Assembly (NCBI RefSeq): GCF_901709675.1
Contig: NC_051091.1
Location: 108,967 to 172,966, forward strand
DNA length: 64,000 nucleotides
Source: Syngnathus acus
Taxonomy: Eukaryota > Chordata > Actinopteri > Syngnathiformes > Syngnathidae
Reading direction: 5' to 3'
The notes beneath the pieces are model-generated. The model made no database searches. It worked only from the letters and a program-made list of their open reading frames with translations, and was not told the origin of the DNA. The position numbers were made by a program, and so were the translations under genes. Positions 11,711 to 24,984 of the stretch are shown piece by piece. Every line of letters starts with the position of its first letter. The first letter of the stretch is position 1.

Positions 11711-11916
11711 ACTGCAATGACAAATGAAAGGGAAGAAGACAATCATCCAAATCAAAGAAGAGTAAACAAAAAAGATTGAAGCTGGAGAAAATGGACATGA
11801 CAGTCCTTGAATAACATATTTACACGTTCAAGTTGAGATACCACCAACTCTTCCTTACCTTCTAGAGAGGATCTGAAGAACCACTACCGAATTTGGCAGC
11901 TTGGCTCAAATTTATA
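11711..11916 (-). promoter_or_regulatory. Chitinase-like 2 promoter and non-coding first exon
   Basis: A TATAAA box lies at 11916-11911. A non-coding exon would end at the donor TAGAAG|GTAAGG (11859/11858). An acceptor CATTGCAG at 11713-11712 opens the exon whose ATG is at 11676. This is the same promoter, non-coding exon and short intron plan as chitinase 1. Confidence 0.6.
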
Positions 11917-12000
11917 TCTTGCTACTAAATGGATGGTGTCAAAGTGCAAATGATAAAGCCCAGTGGGCGTCTTTTCGAACGAATATGTATCGGCCCAGCC

Positions 12001-12015
12001 TGCCAGCCTGCCAGC

Positions 12016-12051
<36 letters not shown>
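12001..12051. repeat. CAGC tetranucleotide repeat
   Basis: Starts as TGCCAGCC units and becomes pure CAGC, upstream of the chitinase-like 2 promoter. Confidence 0.9.
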
Positions 12052-12052
<1 letters not shown>

Positions 12053-12198
12053 CGCCTCAAGGTCAGACAAAGGCTTAATCAGTCATGGTATTTGCGTCCA
12101 GGAAATCCAAATGATTGATGATGGCAGCTCCCATTTCAAGGGATATCATTTAAGGACTCATAAAAGGCACACAAGTAGAGTCATACAATCACAGCATG

Positions 12199-12204
12199 TT
12201 TATT
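12199..12204 (-). promoter_or_regulatory. candidate poly(A) signal of cntn2
   Basis: AATAAA on the minus strand, about 1.38 kb past the cntn2 stop. It would give a 3' UTR of roughly 1.4 kb. Other non-canonical signals could be used instead. Confidence 0.35.
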
Positions 12205-12442
12205 TCATCATATTGAAACAATTTCAAGCCGCCTTGACATTTTTCATCATCTCTTTGAAAAAAGCTGAAAGGCAACATTATTGCAATTTCCTCTTTTTCT
12301 ACGGCTTGGTTGCTTGCTTGCTTGTCAAACCTAGCTACCAGTAAATGGAAATACTACCATACTAAAGGAAGGCATTGGGAAATGATGTCTTTAAGCACGC
12401 ACGCATTTGCAACATTCATGTTTGAGCCAGTCAGCAGTTCTG

Positions 12443-12477
<35 letters not shown>

Positions 12478-13583
12478 CGTGCGTTGGGCCAAATGAAGAC
12501 CTTCAAATGTCCATACGTCCAGCTCACTTTGTCAGCTGCCTGCGACCCTCAATGGATGGATGACATCATCCTTATCATTACAAGAACACATTTTGAAACG
12601 ACGTGTGCACCGACACATTTGCCGTACCACACCGCCATGTTTGAAAGATTAAAAAGATCTTTTTAAAAAATGGGCAAATCTGCCGTGGTCCGCTATCGTG
12701 TATCAAAGATGAATTTTAGTTGGATTATCAGAGAACGTTCCAAATAGTCACTGCACTTGACTTTTCCCGTCCAGTGTAATAAATGTGACAAAGTTTTACA
12801 TAAGAGCTGATAGAAGCTGACAGGATTACAATGAGGGGGGATAAATGACATTGTTAACGGCGTCATCGCTGTAGGTATCATAAAAGCAGATGCAGTAAAA
12901 GAAAAGGCATGACACTAGCGTTTTTAAAATGATCATCAAACAATAGGGACCATTGAGGAAAAATACAACGGATTGTCTTGGACAGCTCCATCCACCCCAA
13001 AACAAACAAACCAGTCAATCGATCATTCTAGATACTTTTTTCATCCGACCAGTGACATACATGAATAATTACACATGGCGGCCGGTGACTTTGATGCAGG
13101 CAGCTTTAAGAGGCTTCACAAAATGATTTCATGAGAGCATTTTGGAATTGCCTTGCCCAATTGATACGGCAAGATGACCCTCATGCTTCCGTTACCTCAA
13201 GGAAAAAAACAAGGCGGACATGAAAGAGAAGTGGCTCTGTAGTCATTAACAATTGGACTCTTAAGAAAAGATCCCGTGAAGCCAAGCTGTGGTGGTGATC
13301 CACAATTCTGTGGAATTGCAACTCATTTTCAACAATGTTTACATTTACAATGACACAACTAATGACTTTTGAATGCTGTGCTGGGACCCAAACGCTAAAC
13401 CTTTTCTAACACATGCTGACACCCCAATGTGTCGGAAGGTGAAAACGCTCCCGCTGCTTTGAGACGTGCGTGGTACCAATGCATGACTACACATTCACCC
13501 TCCTACTACTTGAACACAGATTATTATTTTTTTTTTTTACCCGTTCCAATCCAACCCGAACGAAACGGAGACATCGGAAGTGT
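12205..13583 (-). other. cntn2: Probable cntn2 3' UTR
   Basis: No open coding exon is recognisable here. It is AT-rich with a TG run at 12444-12484 and lies between the cntn2 stop codon and the AATAAA at 12204. Assignment as 3' UTR is inference from position. Confidence 0.4.
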
Positions 13584-16500
13584 TCACTTGAAGTTCATCA
13601 ATGAAAGAGCTGGGCCTGACACAACGCTGAGGAGAAACACGGCAACCGGCAGGTGGAGCGAATGACCGGAGACACTCGCCTTGTTCTGCACCATCATGCC
13701 GGTTCCTGAAAAAGACATGAGTGAATATCACACCGCTGCACTTTGACAGTCCCTCGTTCTAACAAAAGAGCACATTGGCAGAGCCGAGTCAAAATCGATG
13801 AGCACCTCCGCAATCCAGCACAAAATGTGCGCTCGCTTCACTTCCAGATCAAATGCGTGGCTGCGGTTTCGAAATCGAATCCAGATGTGGATACGCAAAT
13901 GTTTTCAATCCAAAATCTGCAAAGTCGTGACGAAAAAATGATTCACCTGAGTCCCGCGAGACGATAATCTCGTGCGCAGGTCCGTCCCCACCTTCACCCC
14001 AGGATCGAAGTTCCAGTACGACGTATCCGTTCTTGTCTTTGGGCAGGGGCAGGTTGACTGACGTCTTGGCCACGTCCAGGACCTTCAAAACGCTTTGCCC
14101 CTCATGCTTGTACAGAACCTGTCCGAGTCACACGTTTGGTTAGCGTCGAGCCCAACTTGTTGCAAGTTACGCAGCTCCTAAGACTGCTATTCATTTGACG
14201 GCAAGTGTGCCAAAGAAAGCCGCTTTGTGCAAAAGCATATGCAACGTTGCTTTGATGTCTATTTGACATGATTTGAAAATGATTTTCCTCCCATTCAAAT
14301 ATTTGACAAGCATTTACTAAATGAAAATGTCACTTTATCTGACTGAGCCCTATTCCTTTTATTCGGATGAACTTTGATACGTGCTTTTTATGACTCCCCA
14401 AAACAAAAGATCAATCTGAAGGAGGGTTAATAATAAAATAGGAATTAATAATTAGCTATGGTTTTTTTTTGTTCTCCTAACAGACAGATTTATTGTTACG
14501 ATCCAATCAAACAAGAGTGTCTTGCACAAGGTATACAGTACTATATGCGCTCCAAAGCTCAAAGTACAAGAGAGACATTTCTGCTGCCATCAGATCATTG
14601 TGGCTTTTTTTCCCCGTTTCAGGCTTGGCAAGCAGGTATAGAGGCTACACTTGGCCTTGTTTACAGTATGAACTATGGCCAGACACAATGTCAAAAAAGT
14701 CTGCAAACAAGACTCACTTTGTAGCCGAGTACCGCCGACTCATTGTGCATGGCCTTCACGCGGTCCCATCGCACAATTACCCACGAAGCGTCCGTCCGCC
14801 ACGATACATTTGCTGGGGCCCGGTTAGGAGCTGAAGGAAGAAGCGACTTACTATTTGAGTTGAAAAGGTCTCCGCCCGGCCCCGCCCCGCCCGACGGATT
14901 GGCGCATTTCCCTTATTTATCTATGGCATAATTTTTGCAATGAGGCCATTTTTGCAGCTTTGACTGTCCCTCGCCGCTACCTACGTGGTTTCCTGGTGGT
15001 GACGGTGGATCGCGGCGAGGGTGGCCCGGTGCCCGCGCTGTTATACGCCAGAACCGCAACGTGATAGCGAGTGCTGGGACGTAGTCCGGACACCCTGGCT
15101 GTGCTTTCGAGTCCTGCCGTGCGCACTCGATCCGCTGCCGCTTCCCGTTCGTGCTGGCGCCAGTAGCGGATCTAAACAGACATTGTCGCAACGTTTGTCA
15201 TAATACTCCAATAGTACAAAGAGGAAATGTGAGAGTATACATTGATCAGGTGAGGGTCGGGAAAATAATCCATATTCAAGAAAAGGCAGTCAAGCAAGCA
15301 TGAGGTCACCTCATATCCTCTCAGGATCCCGTTGGTGTTGGCTTGCAGGACGGGCTCCCATGACACTTGGATCTCAAAAGCTGTCAGCGCACTGACATTT
15401 ATGCTTAGCGGTCCAACTGTTGGCTCTGTGAACCAAGGATTCATAGATAGAAATATAGTTATGTTAGAAGGTGAAAATGTTGTCGTGTACAAAGCCTTCC
15501 TTTTCCATAGGAAAACAGAGCCGCACGTTCATGGAGTTGTACAGATAAAGAGGTGAGAGAACATTAGGACGCCCCCTGTCGGTCATTACTTAGAACATCA
15601 TTCATGTGTTTTCATTTGAATATCAATGACAAACAAAAGGGAAGGATTGTTGTCAGCAAAGCCTTGTTTAAAATGACACCATTTGTGTGAAAAGATCAAA
15701 TCCATCCAAATGAACCAACCTTCCTCAGCAGAGTGGACGACAGCAATTTGGCTGAAGGGACCTTCGCCCCTGCGGTTAAAGGCTTTGATTTTCACCTCAA
15801 AGGGGCTGTATGGCGTCAGAGTGGCGTTGTAGAACACATAGCGCGACGACTCCACAAAAGGTACGCGCGCTTGCGTCCACTGTGATGACGTGTCTTTCTT
15901 CCTGAACGCCAGGAGGTAGCCAAAGCTGTCACCGTTCTGGTATTCTCTGGCCATGGGCTGGAAAATTAAGCAGAAGAAGACCCAGGGTCGGTCGGCAAAG
16001 CCAGTCCCACCCGCTTTCCCACCCATGGCGTGGCGTGGCGTGGTGTGGTGTGGCCTGGCGTGGCCTCCACCTACTGTCCATGTGATGATAAGTTCATGGC
16101 GATCTCCTCCTCCACCCCCGAGTCCACTGGGTGCCACCGACGGAGCTGCAAAGCACATAGCATTTTGCCACCATTTGGCTCGGGTCATTGATTGATGTCA
16201 GCTCACCTAACTGCTGCGTGCGGATGGTATGCGAGGGCGCGCTGGGCTCGCCGCTGCCCAGGATGTTGCTAGCGATGACCTGAAATTCATAATCCATCCA
16301 GGGCACCAGCCCAATCACGTAGGCCGACTCGGCGTTGCCCTCGATGTTGACTGGCTCTGGTTTGAAAATGAAAGGAGTTTGTTGATGGATCCATGGATAG
16401 ATGCAGCCAGCCAAATGTCAAGTCAATGGACAACGTCGTTTGTTTTCCACACCGGTCCGCAAGCGCTTCCACGCGGGCGTCAGAGAAGATCGGCCCACGA

Positions 16501-17134
16501 TGACGTAATTGCCGATGGGACTGTGGTTGTCGTAGCCGCGACTCCACCTCAACTCCGCCGACGTCTCGGCCACATTTCTCACCAGTAAACCGCCGGGTGG
16601 TCCCGGGGGCCCTAAAACAAACATAAGACACATACATGGCAGCCAAAGTACTGTCAAGTCCCATTTTCATTCATTTGACCGTTTGGCCAAAAGAAATGTT
16701 GCCAATGAACGATGGTCATTTTTGTACGCGACAGGAGAAGGCAGGTTGCATTTTACCTCGTACCACCAGTTTGGCTGTAGCGGAGGCGCTGTCCACCACA
16801 GTTTGAGCGCTACACGTGTAAGTGCCCGCCTGACTCAGCCGAGCGTTAACGAGGAACAGGTCTCCGATGGTTTCCTTCTACATGGGGACAGCAAAATCAA
16901 GAACATCATCTTCCTGTTTACTGTTTATTAAAGAAGGATATCACACAACAAGCTATTTTCCATCTTTTTGAAAGCCAGTTTGGTGGCGGCTCTCCAAAGT
17001 AAAAGCCGACCACGTATCCGAAAGCTGGATAATTGCAAGAATACCTGTTAATTGTTGGACAATGTTCAGTTCAACAAGTGATGACTCAAAATGTTCTCCA
17101 TTATTTTTCTCATTGAATGGATGAATTTTGCATC

Positions 17135-17168
<34 letters not shown>

Positions 17169-18420
17169 CACCCCCTCTACTCGACGGTACGGCCCCGTGG
17201 AGTCCTCCAGGTCCAGCAGAGCCCCATTGAGGGCCCAAGTGAAGGTCAGGTCCATGGTGGGATCATGAGAGGCGTGACACTGCAGGGTCACGTTCTCACC
17301 TTGATTGATGTCGGCGTTGGACGGAGCCAATGTGATCTTGGTAGCATCTGGGGGTTGTTCAATCAATATTGGACTTGACCGATATTGGAGACTAATTTGG
17401 GTGTGTGCAAATGCTACCTCTGACAGACAAGTGTCCCGTGCTGTTAGCTTTGCCCAGATAATTTTCAGCAAAGCAAGTGTATTTGCCTTCATCTGCTCTG
17501 CTTATGTTGGTGATCCACAAGACTCCGTCGGGAGTCACCGTCACCCTGTTCAAAGACAATCAGAAGAAATAACAACACGGTACCATGACATGTGACACAA
17601 TGAAAGAATCGGCTGCATCGATTTGATTGAATGTGCATTCGACTCATTGTCCACACTTTTGTTATCAAGCAAAGGATCCATCCATCCATCCATCATGAAG
17701 AAATGGCCTGAATTGTTTTTTTCTTCCCCTTCTCCGTATACCTGCTACTGTTGGTGAGCAACTCGGTCCCTCGACTCCAGAAGAGGCTGGGCTTGGGGGC
17801 AGCTCGCGGGCGACATTCAATGCTCACTCGTCCCCCTCTGGCTGCAGGGATCAGTTTTCGCACTGGGTTCGATCGGAAGTCTGGAGCCTGAACTGCGGAC
17901 GGACAAATGGCGCAGCGCTTTAGCTGAACAAAAGAGTCTTCCAACTTTGAGTCTTACCTTGGACTCTTAGCTCAGCGGTAGAGTAGATTGTTCCATGCTT
18001 GTTCTCAGCAACGCACTGGTACATCCCAGAATCCTCCAGAGCCAGGTTGCTGATCTTCAGACGAGCGCCATTGACTTCTACTCTGTCCTGGAGAGTTAGA
18101 AAGAAGGTTAGAAAGAGATTTTTATTTTTTCTTACAAGACTAATTATAAATGATTCCGGATTCATTTTTGTCTTGCTTGACGGCACAATGTTCTTTTATT
18201 CCGAGCGCCGTGTCTAAGCCTAAGCAGACAAAACACAGAACATAATGGTATGAATTTTCTTTTGCACCTGCGTAGTGAGCGGCTGTCCGTTGCGGAGCCA
18301 GCGAATGGAAGGTCGCGGTTTCCCGGCAGCCACGCAACTCCAGTGAAGCTCAGAACTTATTTCCACTTCAGAGTCACTCATCACCTGCAACCAGTCTGGC
18401 TGAGCTGAAGCACACACGCG

Positions 18421-18454
<34 letters not shown>

Positions 18455-20049
18455 GAGGAGGCCATGTGTCAAACCACAGCGATTGACTGCAAATGGAAAA
18501 AAAAAAAAGGCTGAGGAAAAACCTTGCACGCTGATGCGGCCCTGATACACATCGACTCCCTCGGAATTGCGGGCTTCGCACTCGTAGACGCCCTCGTCGT
18601 CAAAGGACAGATCTGGTAGGATCAGGGTGGGACCCTCCACGCTAGAACCCGCCTTGGACGGCATGAGTCCATCCACCTTTTTCCATCTCAAATTTGGGAC
18701 TGGACTACATACAGAAAGAAAAGAGGAACCGTGAAAGGACGAGCATTTTCTCACCAATGTGGTCACGTGACCGAGAACCGGTGACCCTGAATGTGCTGTC
18801 AGCAAAAAGCCAGGCAGGCCCCTCCGAATGCGCCACTTTGAAACTTACTTTCCATAGGCGAAGCACTCCAAGTGAGCGGCGTGTCCGGCAAGGGCGTAGG
18901 TCTCGGCCGGGAAGCGCACTTTGATGATTGGAGCCCACTTCTTTGGATTGGCTGCAGTCAAAGCGGCGCATGACTTTCATTTTGTATCATCGCCATTCCC
19001 GCGTCTTACCTTCAGGTAGTACGGTGAGTTGGTTGGCTTTGCTGAAGGTACTTTTGGTACTGATGTCCATGTTGATGGTCGTGAAGCAGAAGTAGTTGCC
19101 CGTGTCATTGATCTCCGCTTTGGCAAGGTAGAGGTTACCCGTAACCTGGGATACAAACCAGCGGCCGGCATCTTTCTTGATGAAGTTTGGAAACTCGTTG
19201 AGGAGCCACCGGTAGGACAGAGCTGCAAAAAAAAGGAGGCAACGGTGTCGGTTGGGACCACTCGGCCGTCCTTAATGGCTAAAAGGCTCAACCATGACAT
19301 TACCTGGGTAATGTGGAGGCGGCTGACAAGCCAGGAATGACCCCATGCCTTCATAAGCCGTCTGAGGACTCCTGCTGTCAGGAGGAAAGTCGTGGAGGTC
19401 TAAAAGAAGGAATCCAAAAAAAAAGATCATTGACTACATGACAAAGATTTGGTCCTGTCATTGATTGACTTACAGCCAAATTTGAGGTTCGCTGCTCTGC
19501 TGATGATAGTGCCACAGCGGTTGATGGCCAGACACTGATAAGAACCCGTGTCTCGTGCCGACTCGGGTCTGCCGATGGCCAAGTTACCGGCGACCATGCT
19601 ATAACGGAGGTCTAAACCCAGCGGAACCTCGCTACCGTTCACCAACCACCTGCGTGTCAGAGAGAAATTGAAAGAAAGATGGCGTACGAGAACACTTTGA
19701 AAGGTTCCGCCAGGTATTACCTGTAGGAAGCAGCTGGACTTGCCCTGGCCTGACAGCTGAGAACTACCTTGCCTTCACTCAGGCCTTCGGGGTAGATTAG
19801 ACTGCTTGGCTGTTCTTCAAAGACCGGCCCGCTATCGTGACCAGACACACACACGTCTCCACCTGCAAAAAAAAGGAAAAAATGATGAGGCCATTCTGGG
19901 AATCAGCAAGATGAATAAGAGGCTAGAGATGCCCACAGAGAAAGAAACAAATGTCGTATTTATGTGTGTGATTGCATCAACTTGCCCAAAGCCTGAAGTG
20001 GAAGTGAGCTGAGGAGCAGTAGGCTGAAGAAAAGCTCCATGGTCTCCAT
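13584..20049 (-). CDS. cntn2: Contactin-2 (TAG-1/axonin-1), GPI-anchored Ig superfamily adhesion protein
   Basis: Neuronal and glial adhesion protein that, in vertebrates, pairs with Caspr2 and Kv1 channels at juxtaparanodes and guides axons. Twenty-two coding exons: 19986-20049, 19721-19862, 19474-19649, 19304-19399, 19010-19222, 18849-18951, 18523-18704, 18268-18404, 17958-18087, 17742-17892, 17418-17545, 17172-17347, 16757-16877, 16453-16611, 16207-16356, 16075-16145, 15720-15957, 15310-15425, 14985-15171, 14718-14830, 13947-14118, 13584-13705; 3147 nt, 1048 aa. Signal peptide, six Ig domains (about residues 35-600) and four FNIII domains (to about 1000) are followed by a hydrophobic C-terminal GPI signal ([13 protein letters not shown]). 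[10 protein letters not shown] and [12 protein letters not shown] in Ig6 and the PPGPPGG linker match contactin-2 best. Two in-frame ATGs (20049, 20040) are possible starts. The first intron uses a GC donor. It lies downstream of nfasc in the same orientation, as in other vertebrates. Confidence 0.95.
17137..17165. repeat. TC dinucleotide run in cntn2 intron
   Basis: Short TC microsatellite directly beside the donor of the exon at 17172-17347. Confidence 0.9.
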
Positions 20050-20871
20050 CCACTTCACAAAGAGATTAGGTGCAGTCCAAGTCAAGTCTGCGAGACCTGT
20101 TTATGCCTACAAACGGAACAAATGAAAGGCAGGTTCCATTTAGGTGATTGAAGCAACCAGGCTTTCCAAAAAAAAAAAAAAAAAAAACGTGATTAGTCAG
20201 TTAATTCAAGAAGCACTTCATCACACAGTCAAAGGATTTTTCCCCCCCATAAATGACGTTTTCAAAACAGCACTTTTCATCCACACATCCATTCAACTGC
20301 TTATCGTCTCTACATGAGAATTCAAGATTACATCACATTACCTGTTTTTGTTTTGGTCAAGAAACGTATTAGAAAGACATTTGTAATATGAGTTTCCAAA
20401 GGGCGGCCAGGATGTAAGCTTTTCGATCGAATGCCCAGTAAACGAATACGATAACAATACAAAAGTGGTCAGAAAGCAGGTTGTGCGGAAGATAATTGGT
20501 TCCCAAATGTGCTTCGGCATTAATAACGTTGCTTCATCATAATTTCTCCGGCAGTGATGATGACACAATAGGCAGCACTTATAAACAATCACGCTCGCTC
20601 CATCAATCGTTTGAAAACGTTGCAATCAACTGGTCTGCATTGTCCCTGCCTGCCTGCCTGGCTGCCTGGCTGCAATAACCCTTCATTTAAGTTTGAAGCA
20701 ACGTTCGGCAACACGCATTGGTCGATAAAACGCGTCTTGCGGGGAAAACACGGATGGATGATGGGCTTCTGCCCGAGCTCTGACGCTGCTGCGTCAAGCT
20801 CAGCACATCCTCGTGGAAACGCAAAAACAAAGCCAGCAAGCGGTGCAAAATGTGGCAAATAGGAAGAAGTA

Positions 20872-20984
<113 letters not shown>

Positions 20985-21895
20985 CTATACGCATGAAGGC
21001 ATGGCGTTTACCTTGAAGCCCGCCGATGCAGCAGCAATGATGAGAGCCGCGCAGGGCTAATTAGAAGGCGTTCATTCCCTTGTCAAGGAAACCCAAAAGA
21101 GTCTTTGGATGGACACGATTTTGTCCTGCCTGCCACATTCTACTGTCGCGATCCGCTCATCCCATCCCATCCCATTCTTTTCCGCCTGCCCCCTTGCTTT
21201 TCTTCGCATCCCTTCTTTATTTCCATCACTGACAAGTTGTCGTCAATAACAAAGTGCCGCTTACTTCCGGTACTGTCTGTTTTACAAAGTAAAGCCAAAT
21301 CGTCATTTTGTGCCACTTCTGGTACTTTCTGTTTTACAAAGGAAAACAAAAATCGTCATTTTTCAAAAGTTTTTTTTAGATGCTAAACCCTGGGTGGACT
21401 GCTAGGTGCTGACAAGAAATGTATGTTGTGCTTAAAGCTATCTATATATGTCTACATTACGAGTAATATTTGGTGCAAGAAAGTGAATAGGTTTTAAGAA
21501 AGGAATCTGATGTCTGAAAAAGTGTTGGGATGGCCGAGCTTGTCATGGAGCGGATGGAGCAGGGCGACCAAATGCAGCTTGGATCAGCTCGGTTTATTGA
21601 AGGGAACGAATTAACAGAACCGGCAAACTGACATGACTTGACAAAACAATAACTGAACTGACTGACTGACCGAGACGTAAGACAAGAAAACAACAGGACA
21701 TGGAGACATCAAGACATAACGACGACAACAACAGGAACCAAAAAGACATCAAGACAACAACACAATGATCCAACCGGAAGTGACACGCAGACAGAGCTTA
21801 CATACGCGACAGGTAACGAGAGAGAGAGGCAGGTGACTGTGATTAGTACATCGATTGAGAGTGGACACAGGAAGGGAGGGGCGAGTACACACACG

Positions 21896-21906
21896 CACAC
21901 ACGCAC

Positions 21907-21947
<41 letters not shown>

Positions 21948-21979
21948 AAGAAAAAAAGAAAAAAAGAAAAAAAGAAAAA

Positions 21980-22019
<40 letters not shown>

Positions 22020-22020
22020 A
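21896..22020. repeat. ACAG / AAAAAG / GAAA purine array
   Basis: CA-rich start, then (ACAG)n, then AAAAAG units, then (GAAA)n. The right half is all purine on the plus strand. Confidence 0.95.
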
Positions 22021-22718
22021 ACCATGACAACCTAGACACAGTAACACGGCTGGGGACGAGACGTGACAGAGATGACCCGAGACGACCTTGTCTGGTCATA
22101 TTGTGCATTGATGAAGGCTGAGAGAGCTGTGTCACATACAGATAGATGGCCTGCTGCATGTGTAACCTGACTCAATGTTGCCAGTCTGCTCAATCTTCCG
22201 AGGGACTGTCACACAGCGGTAGAGAGAGACAATGACTGTCCGATTGGCTGCTCCAGTCTTCATTTGGATGTGGAGTTTGCATGCTTTCCAAAAATGTGCA
22301 TGGCAGGTTCATTGGAAATGAAATGAAGCACCATTGGAAACCCAAAGTGACTGCAAACATAAGAAAATGTAGTGTGGATGATGAATAAAGATCACTTTAG
22401 GGCTGAAATGCCAATTAAAAAAAGATGTGCTTCTTTTCGCTTCCACCCCCTGCTGAGCTTGTGTTCTCCTCCACCGCATCCGTCGTGTGTCAGATAGACA
22501 GAGCATAAACAGGACTATTCCCTTGTGTTTGGCTAAAGTGTCCATTCAGTGAGGCGCATCTAATCATGTGGCACTGCAAGCATGGAGCGCTGGAGAACAA
22601 GCCCAGAGGTTTAGCTTATCGCTCCAAAAAAACAGGAGAATTAGCTCCATCATAAATGACATGCTTAAGGAAGTTGGATATCGATCGATCATATATACTG
22701 TATATTTAGTTTCTAAAA

Positions 22719-22800
22719 CAGCGGTCCCCAACATTTTTAAGCACCGAGGACCGGATTCTTGTCAGACAATATAATCAAGGACCAGCTTTTAAGGTGTGGC
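22719..22800. mobile_element. hAT terminal fragment
   Basis: CAGCGGTCCCCAACATTTTT followed by GGACCGG resembles the terminus of a common Charlie-like hAT family. No matching right end was found, so it is a fragment. Confidence 0.6.
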
Positions 22801-23189
22801 GGATAAAGACAACGAAATAAAATCATCTAAAAGCAATAGTATTATGGTGCCGCAGGAAAGGAGACGCAGGAGGTGTGTCGCAAAAGACTTGACTGAGAAG
22901 GAGGAATAGAAAGAACAACAACGGAAGTGCGTGGCTATTTACTCTTACCTATTTCAAAGCAATGACCAAGCAGGACACCGCAAACAATGCTCTGTGACTG
23001 TCCAACTAGTTTTAGTTTGGGGGAAGAAAATAAATAAATAAATACGAATGTCATTTTCAAAAGTTTCGTACATTTTGAAACCATTTTTTCGCTATTTCGT
23101 CCAAATAAATGTGGAACAAATGAAGTTATCCTTAGCTATAGCCACTATTTATCATTAGGTTTGTGCCTACTTGTTTTTGTTTTGTGTCG

Positions 23190-23296
23190 CCTACTTGTAT
23201 GTCTCGTCACCGTGGGATGGAGGAAACGGAATTTCGGTTTCTTTGTGTGTCTTGACGTATGAAGGGATTGACAATAAAGCTGACTTTGACTTTGAA
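23190..23296 (+). mobile_element. LINE 3' tail
   Basis: Ends in GGGATTGACAATAAAGCTGA plus TTTGACTTTG and an A run. It shares the tail at 5975-6058 but extends further 5' (GGAGGAAACGGAATTTCGGT). Likely an L2-like LINE fragment. Confidence 0.65.
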
Positions 23297-24469
23297 AAAA
23301 AAATTAGCGAGAGGCCAAAAGACGACAGATTTGAATGTGGAGGCTCATGTGAGGCCTGACCACAAACACACACAAATATTGCGGGCTTAACAGTACACGG
23401 AGTCAGTGGTGCAAGAATCAATGGGACAATGTCCTTGTCAAGAAATATAGCTAATCATCTGAGTGTGAGGAGGCTATGCGAGTTTGCAAAGCCCCCACTT
23501 CCCTTGGGGATTCTACCCTGACTCTTAAATGAGCTGCTCCGCCGCATATGCACATTAGCCAGATGCCAGCAGCAGAGAGCCATTAGCTCATGTCACATTG
23601 ACACCACCCACCCCCGGCAGGGAAAGCAAGGAGGCAGGGAAAGCAAGCAGGCGGGCAGGCCAACCCTAACCCTAACCCTGCCCCCAAGCACCCTTTGCAA
23701 CCCTAAGCCTTCTCCTTTCCACTGTCTTCTTCAGTCTGCAAATTCCCTGAACCAGCAGCAATCAATATGAATGCAGTTTCAAAGACAGTGGCAAATGCTT
23801 TTAGGACATGCAAAGATTTCCAAGCATCATCCAATGTCAATCATCATCAAAAAGCACAACATAAGCACATTTGCATGCTGTGTCAGTCATTTGTATTCTT
23901 TTGATAATGAGAATATTTCGGTGGAAGAGAGGAGGATACGGCACATAGGCATCCACAATGAGGTGAAAAACATCATTTGACATTGGTTTTTCTTATTCAG
24001 CTTTTTCAGGATGAGCAGTAGGAGCGGCCACCAGGGCCCGACCGAGTCGAAGTCTTCATGTCTGCAACCAAAGATCTTAAGACGCATGAATAATTTAGTC
24101 TTCCGAGATTGAGAGTACTTTGAAGCCCCTCCTCCAGGTCTGCCCGGACAGTAGAAACCATGACAAATGCTTTTGTGCGAGACATTGGATTTTGCTTCAT
24201 TGACTACTCAACATAACAAATGACAGACGGGGGGGGCGCAAACATTTAGAAGCGGGTCGAGCTCACGTCCTGTTAATCGGCTTTCCACACATCAGACAAA
24301 GAAGGGAATAAATGTAATGGACATTTCAAAATAATTGGCTACTCCAGCTAATTGACACAGATGAAGATTAATACATATTTCTGTCAGGTTGAAAGAAAAA
24401 CAACTGACTAAGACAGCAAATAGAAATACAATCTATGACCGCTTCAGTGCTAATAAAAAATCCTTTTAA

Positions 24470-24474
<5 letters not shown>

Positions 24475-24539
<65 letters not shown>
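24475..24539. repeat. TG dinucleotide array
   Basis: Uninterrupted TG run immediately left of the hAT MITE. Confidence 0.97.
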
Positions 24540-24542
<3 letters not shown>

Positions 24543-24554
24543 GATGCTCTACAC

Positions 24555-24637
24555 CAGGGGTGCCCAAACTTTTTCAGCTCGCGAGCTACTTTTGAAATGA
24601 CCAAGTCACAAAGATCTACCCACTAAAAAAAAAAAAA

Positions 24638-24709
<72 letters not shown>

Positions 24710-24984
24710 ATCGTGAAAAAAAAGTCCTACTCCCATTCCCTATGAAAGTGATACTTCTTACTATGGCCAGCTGCCCCACTCATTTTTATACCCTTTCTTC
24801 AGTTTCAGAGAAAAAACAGGGTTCTGACAATTGGAGGGAACTCGCGAGCTAGCGTGTTTGTGTTGTGTTGTTAGCGCCGTTGTTTGTACACGCGTCAAGT
24901 GCGAAAAAAAAAAAAAGAATATCACGCGATCGACGAATAGTGGCTTGGCGATCGACCGGTCGATCGCGATTTTGCGCACCCCTG
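24555..24984. mobile_element. hAT MITE with 8-bp target-site duplication
   Basis: The ends CAGGGGTGCCCAAACTTTTT and GATTTTGCGCACCCCTG are inverted copies. CTCTACAC flanks both sides exactly (24547-24554 and 24985-24992). The 430-bp interior is non-coding and contains an AT array (24643-24706). Confidence 0.9.

Noticed and set aside
23662-23681. Interstitial telomere repeat (CCCTAA)
   Set aside because: Only about three units; too short to mean a fusion point.
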